64,000 nucleotides of DNA from Trametes villosa (Eukaryota > Basidiomycota > Agaricomycetes > Polyporales > Polyporaceae). Of this stretch, positions 59,175 through 64,000 are shown in pieces (within the stretch, counting starts at the first letter, position 1; each line of letters starts with the position of its first letter). The notes under the pieces are model-generated. The model had not been told where the DNA came from. It saw only the letters and a list, made by a program, of their open reading frames with translations, and did no database searches. The position numbers were made by a program, and so were the translations under genes. The stretch covers positions 1,054,001 to 1,118,000 of the forward strand of contig PUDQ02000033.1 in the NCBI GenBank assembly GCA_002964805.2, written 5' to 3'.

Positions 59175-60477
59175 ATGTCAAGCCGCAGCGGTGCACAATC
59201 CTCAAAGCGTGGCCTCCCACCCGAGTTATGGGCTCACGTCTTCACATACACTCCCGAACCGCCAGACCTGGCCCGTTATTCTCGCGTTTGCCAGACTGCC
59301 CGCTACCAAGCCGAAAGGGTACTGTACCGCACGCCGGTGTGCATTGGCTATACCGCCTCACCCGCTATTGCCATTGGATTCTGTGAAACCGTTACTAGGT
59401 GCTCGCGCCGCGCCACAGCCGTCAAGTCCATGTGGCTCGAGTTTGCATACCCAACGACACCGGACGAAGCCGCGGTTCTCCACCAGGCCCTTGCTCAAGG
59501 GTTTCGATCCTTATCCTGTCTTGAAGATTTACGGATAACAGTGCATCCGACCAGAGGTCCGCATGGAACGCAGCTTCCCGATGCCGATGTTTTGGATGGT
59601 GTCCACCTGCCGGCACTACGTCGCTTCAACATCAGTCCGCGCGGCATGAGATCCCTGCTGCTTACCCTCCGCACCAATCCGAACATCCAAGAGCTCGCTG
59701 TCGAGATGTGTCACTGGAAGTCGGATGATGCGCCTTCAAATCAAGAGCCACTGGACCTCCCCCACCTTCGCAGTCTGTCGTGTACCAGGGACCTTCTCTA
59801 TCACGTCATCTCGCCTCTGCACCTCACCCACCTCTTCTTGAGACAATATGACTACGACGATATCAAGCAGGCATCGACGCTCTTCGGCGCTACTCTCGTC
59901 ACCTTACGTCTGGGTGTTCCTCAATGTTTGAGGGACCCCTTCTGGTCGCTCGTGGACATCGCGGCTATGTTTCCCCACCTCTGGTGCCTTCAACTTGACG
60001 AGACCTACCATTGTTGTGTATGCCGGACGTTTTCTCCAATGGTATGCAGACTGTTCATGTTCTTATTCCAGTGCGTTCTGACCTGCATTTTCGCAGCCCC
60101 GTCTCCATATGCACGACTTCCACTGGGACGCGCGGCCGACCTCCTACGACGTGCTGGCAAGAAAGCCCAAGTCGGGCCTGACACTGATCCTTGTCGCATG
60201 GCATCGACCGCCGGTTCGCGAGGGCCATAAACCTACTCGCGTCGCGAACACCGATTCAGCCGCGGAGATCGAGCAGCTCCTGGGCAGATGGGCTCCCTAC
60301 CTCCGCCGCATAGCCTTCTGGAACGTCAGTTATTACGAGAAAACGTTCACCTCTTGGACTCTCCTATCTGACGGCCGGATTGCCGTCGAAGAGGTGCCTG
60401 ATATACCGGAGGACTATTGGAGAGCAGGTCTGGCGACTCGCGTTGCCCCTCGTTGGCTCGAGCTATGTCCGGGGTAA
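59175..60477 (+). CDS. F-box-like/LRR-like protein
   Basis: Two exons split by an intron (donor after SPM near 60040, acceptor near 60097). The N-terminus GLPPELWAHVFTYTPEP, then DLARYSRVCQTARYQAERVL is F-box-like, although a little degenerate. The rest has LRR-like units: LEDLRITVHPTRG, LPALRRFNISPRGMRSLLL, NIQELAVEMCHW, LPHLRSLSCTRDLL, HLTHLFLRQYDYDD, FPHLWCLQLDETY, and in exon 2 LGRWAPYLRRIAFWNVSYY. It ends LELCPG. This type is highly expanded in agaricomycetes and is usually assumed to recruit substrates to SCF ubiquitin ligases. Substrate unknown. Confidence 0.65.
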
Positions 60478-60692
60478 GAGTTGTCGGCCGAGGGGAGGGT
60501 GCACGGACGTTCAAGTTCCTTGAGGGGCGCCTTCTACAGCAGGGTCGGGCTCATGTACTCACATCGTTACACATAATATCAACAACCTATCCGGCGATAC
60601 CAACATGCACACGCGGCGAATAAACTAATGACCTGGTATACTACCGCGTCCGTCTGCCTTGACCACCAGATTGCGCGTGAAAGATACCAAAG
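60478..60692. other. Convergent intergenic region
   Basis: This is 215 bases between two gene ends (F-box-like gene and deubiquitinase). Nothing beyond 3' flank sequence is seen. Confidence 0.5.
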
Positions 60693-63600
60693 TCATGCAT
60701 TGGATAGAGGCGTCTCGCACATAGCGCACGCCATGTCCGCAGGCGCATTCTCGTAAGTACACGCCGGGCACGCAAGAGGGCCTACGGCGGACGGGCTCGA
60801 GGACGGCGGGGCCGTGGCGTACCCGAAGGAGCTTCCGCCGCCTAGCAGTGTTCCACCGAACGCCTGGCCCTCCGCCCGCTTCTTCTTTGGGCCTGTGCTC
60901 GGGCCGTCGATCTCGATGTCCGTGTCCGTAAGCAGGTTGATGTCCTCGTTCTCCTCCTTGAGGTCCAGGAGGTCGTTCGAGAGTATGCCGAGGGAGAGCA
61001 TCGTCGCGGAGCTGTCGTCCAGTTCTTGGCCGCGGAGGAACAGTTGCTGCGAGATGATGGGGATCCCGAGCTGCTCGCTCAACTAAACCCATATGAGATG
61101 ATATAACGCTACTTCAACGCGGTGAGGGCCCTTACCATGACCTTGAGGTCTTTGACTGACATGGCCTTCGTGATTGTGATCTTGCGCCGTTTGCCGTACT
61201 CCCTCCCCTGCCGGATGCGCTTCGACTTGCGGTATCCCTCGTTCTTCTTGCTGTACGTCAGCAGGGTCGTCTGAACGGGCTTCGAGGGCGGGAGAGGCTC
61301 TTCGGTGTATGTTTGCGCAGTCGGAACGGGGTCGTTGGGGCCGAGAACGCGCACTGTGATCTCCGTCATGTCGAAGGAGGTTCGCCTAGATGGCCCGGTT
61401 AGAACAGGGCAAGTTACATCTAGCAAAGTGGGGTACCTCTGAAGACGACAGTCTGCGCACACCGCCAGCTCATGTGTGAACTTTCCCGCTGCGTTCTCGA
61501 TAGCAATCAAGGGCTTAGCAGAGTACCTAAGAGCCTGTGATCAGCACGCCGCATAGGAATAGGTCATCAAAGTGGATAGCTCTCGTCCCAGCAAACTCAC
61601 AGCTCCTCCAGGGCATCCCAATCGCTCCTCTTGATGATGGTCATCGATGAGTCCACGTCTCCGCTCACGTTCGGGTCAAACGCAAGCAGCCCATGCTCGC
61701 ACATAAACTGCGCGTTGTCCACCGTCTCGGGCCGCTGGAGCTCGCTCGGGCGCATCACCCACTGCCGCCACGCGCGGACGAACTGCGACGGGACGATCGC
61801 GCACGGCACGTCCTCGAGCAGCGCGGTGTTCCCGTTGAGCGCGTTGTCGTGCATGTGCTTCAACCGCGCCTTCTCCTCCTCGGCCTGCTTCCGGTACTCG
61901 CGCCGGTCTTCGCGGGAAATGTGGAGGAGCGTCTCGCATATTGGGCAAGGCTCCGCAGTTGTCGATGGGGGCTTCCAGTTCGGAAAGACTTCGTGGAGGA
62001 TTGCATACGCCTGTTTCGACACCGGCTCATTAGCACACGTTATGATGACTGAGTGTGAGCTACGGGCCTCTGCAGATATTCGCCGTCGCGTTGCTAGGTT
62101 CGTGACCAAGTTCCCATGCTCGCATACCACATCTCCCAGATATTCTTCTGCATCTGGTGGCGGGTCGGGTGCGCCCTCAACATGCATCTTAGGCTTCGCC
62201 AGCCTCCAGTCTAGGCACGATTAGTTAGTTAGTCAACTGTGGAGTTTCCGATGAATAGGGCATTAATCTTACCCTTCAGCCATGTCTTCGAAATGTGATA
62301 GCCATCCTCATCCTCGGCCACGGCGGCGACATCGTCGAAGCGCGAGACTAGCCGTGGGTGCTCGATCTGGTACATTTTCGCTATGCGAGGTGTGAGTATC
62401 ATTTGTGTGTAATACTGCAGAGCCATTCGCGTACCATGGAACATGTGTTCCACACAGCTTGGGCAGACGTCTGCGGGGGTCAGCTTTGGCGATAGAAGGC
62501 ACGCATCGTCGGCTGCAATGCGTGCGTGCGCACTCTACGTTGTCGAGGTCAGCCACAGAGGTGATGTAGGGTGCAGGGCACTTACAGCCCGTATGACTTT
62601 CATCTCTCCAGCCTTGTCCGGGTCCAGCTTCCCATGACTACACACCACATCAGATATAGATGTCGATGTCCCTGGCGAGCCGTTAGGGATGGGTACAACG
62701 GTGCTTTCCTCGTTTGGCGGTGCATCTGGAGCGGCGGCGGCGGCGGCGGGAGCGGGTGTGGGGGTCGTTTTCGGCGTCTTTGGCTTGGCTATGTGGCGGG
62801 AGATCCACGACTCTAGGCTCTGCCGACTTGCGACGACGCAATCCTGCCCTATGATCAGACTCTGCCACTGGTTCGCTATAGGATGGGCGGATACCTCGTC
62901 GCGGGAAGAGACGTTCCAACTTCGATAGATGTCCATCACAGTTTGTCGTGTCTTGTCAAACTGCACTCTGGTCTCCTTCTCCCTGCGCCCGAGGGGTTCA
63001 GGATCAAAGAGAAGAAAACCGAGAACAAGACCCACCGTTCCTTGTACTCTTCGCATGCCTTCTGGTGCGCGGCGTTCAAGGATGTGACCATCTCCGTAGC
63101 CTTCGGAGGTGGAGAGACGTCCGGGCTCGTCGCAGGAACTGGAGACGGCTCTGGTGGCTCCTCGGCCGTGTTTGGTATTGGCGAGGGAACCTTGTCGCAC
63201 ACGCGAGCGTATACGAGCATGTATGCATCCTTCGAGGAGATGTAGCTACGGGGAAAGATCAGCTCATGAGGCCCCCATGGCAAGCGTCGCACGAAGCTTA
63301 CTCTGGGCCTTCTGACGGGGGCGATGTTTGGCTCTGTTGAGACGAGGTAGGGCCTCTAGAGACAAGGGGTTGAGTTATTTGAAGACGCCGACATGCAACG
63401 AGCACGTACTCGACGATCTCAATATCGCTATCGCTGTCCTCGATACGTCGCCGTTTCCGCGGAGGTATGCGCGCCTTCGACGTCCCATTACCGTTCTTCC
63501 TGGACGAGATGTCAGCTCTGCTAGGAAGAAGATACAGCCCTGCGCGATTACTTCTTCGCATCTTTGGCGTTCCGTCCACCCTTCTTTGCAGCATCGAGCT

Positions 63601-64000
63601 TCGGTACAAGGGATTCAATCTTCGTGACCTCCTCGTCGTTGAATTGATACCACGACTGATTCCTATCAAACATTCGCTATTAGACATGCGCTCGCAGACA
63701 CAGTAGGCGGATATGACCGACTTGACATCGAAGACTTGCGCCTCGTAATGCCCATGGTATGCGCTTGCACCTTTGTGCAACAGCACCCCACGCAGTTCGT
63801 ACAGGTTCTTGCTCTCCTTCACAAGACGTTTCCCGCGCGGCCTTCGCGCCTCTGCGGGACCTAGGAACCGGTCCATGTCGATGAATGTCGGGAAGAGGAT
63901 GGTTTGCTTCGACTTCTTGCGCTCCATGGTCGCGAGGTCGTACACGAAACGCAGGAGTGAGAAGTGGAGGACTGGTGGAAGCTCACGAAGCTCGGTGTAT
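60693..64000 (-). CDS. USP48-type deubiquitinase, 5' end off the right edge
   Basis: Cysteine protease of the USP family, related to USP48/plant UBP26, which act on chromatin and signalling. The N-terminus with the catalytic Cys box lies beyond base 64000. The visible part starts ELRELPPVLHFSLLRFVYD, then FPTFIDMDRFLGP, and the His box KGASAYHGHYEAQVFD. The Asp-bearing box NQSWYQFNDEEVTK is in the next exon. DUSP-like regions follow (YISSKDAYMLVYAR; DEDGYHISKTWLK; ISAEARSSHSVIITCANEP; FVRAWRQWVMRPSEL). A ubiquitin-like domain (MTEITVRVL; KAMSVKDLKVM; LGIPIISQQLFLRGQEL) comes next. A RanBP2-type zinc finger (LACPACTYENAPADMACAMC) closes the protein, stop at 60695-60693. Many short introns. Confidence 0.88.

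Overview
The window looks like a gene-dense, GC-rich fragment of a nuclear chromosome from an agaricomycete basidiomycete, probably a polypore-like fungus. The signs are many short GT-AG introns (mostly about 50-70 bases), compact genes on both strands with frequent divergent or convergent pairs, eukaryotic housekeeping genes (TFIIH helicase, V-ATPase, BCS1, LUC7, RPL26), and several fungus-specific families. The species cannot be named from sequence alone. Gene models were spliced by eye from reading frames and splice-site consensus, so exon boundaries are proposals.

Layout, left to right. 1-2716 (-): JmjC-domain protein that runs off the left edge. 3338-4926 (+): RING protein resembling the meiotic Zip3/RNF212 family. 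4927-7153: non-coding, with a decayed tandem duplication. 7154-8377 (+): LEA2/WHy-type membrane protein. 8610-10487 (-): DUF726/TMCO4-type hydrolase. 11163-14830 (+): YME1-type mitochondrial i-AAA protease. 14831-19611: gene desert holding a MITE with intact ends and target duplication. 19612-19969 (+): tiny Cys-rich protein. 20094-23741 (-): RAD3/XPD. 23936-25531 (+): mitochondrial TPR membrane protein (Mgr3-like candidate). 25831-28376 (+): LRR-type protein with a disordered tail. 28575-29834 (-): LUC7. 30191-30695 (-): small repeat-containing gene. 30976-32583 (+): mitochondrial AsnRS. 33153-35246 (-): J-domain/His-rich/ankyrin/RGG protein. 35542-37250 (+): BCS1. 37357-38533 (-): BUD23.

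The second half carries a small family of unknown proteins: two tandem genes (38994-40326 and 41729-43008, +) and a diverged third copy (57253-58292, -). The second exon is exactly 90 bases in all three. The two tandem promoters share a 14-base E-box-containing block and a CGCGTCGCG motif. This family is the best candidate here for an undescribed system. Around it lie a large Ser/Pro-rich regulator-like protein with a possible CADG/He_PIG-like fold (44083-48268, -), BET3 (50220-51075, +), mitochondrial uS13 (51356-51877, -), XAP5/FAM50 (52045-53351, +), tRNA-Phe(GAA) (53596-53668, -), V-ATPase subunit D (53832-54759, +), RPL26 (55033-55773, -), FRG1 (56035-57047, +), an F-box/LRR-like protein (59175-60477, +), and a USP48-type deubiquitinase running off the right edge (60693-64000, -).

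There is no operon-like or pathway cluster. Themes that recur are mitochondrial quality control and biogenesis (YME1, Mgr3-like, BCS1, AsnRS, uS13m), splicing (LUC7, FRG1, XAP5), and ubiquitin/chromatin regulation (USP48, RING, JmjC).
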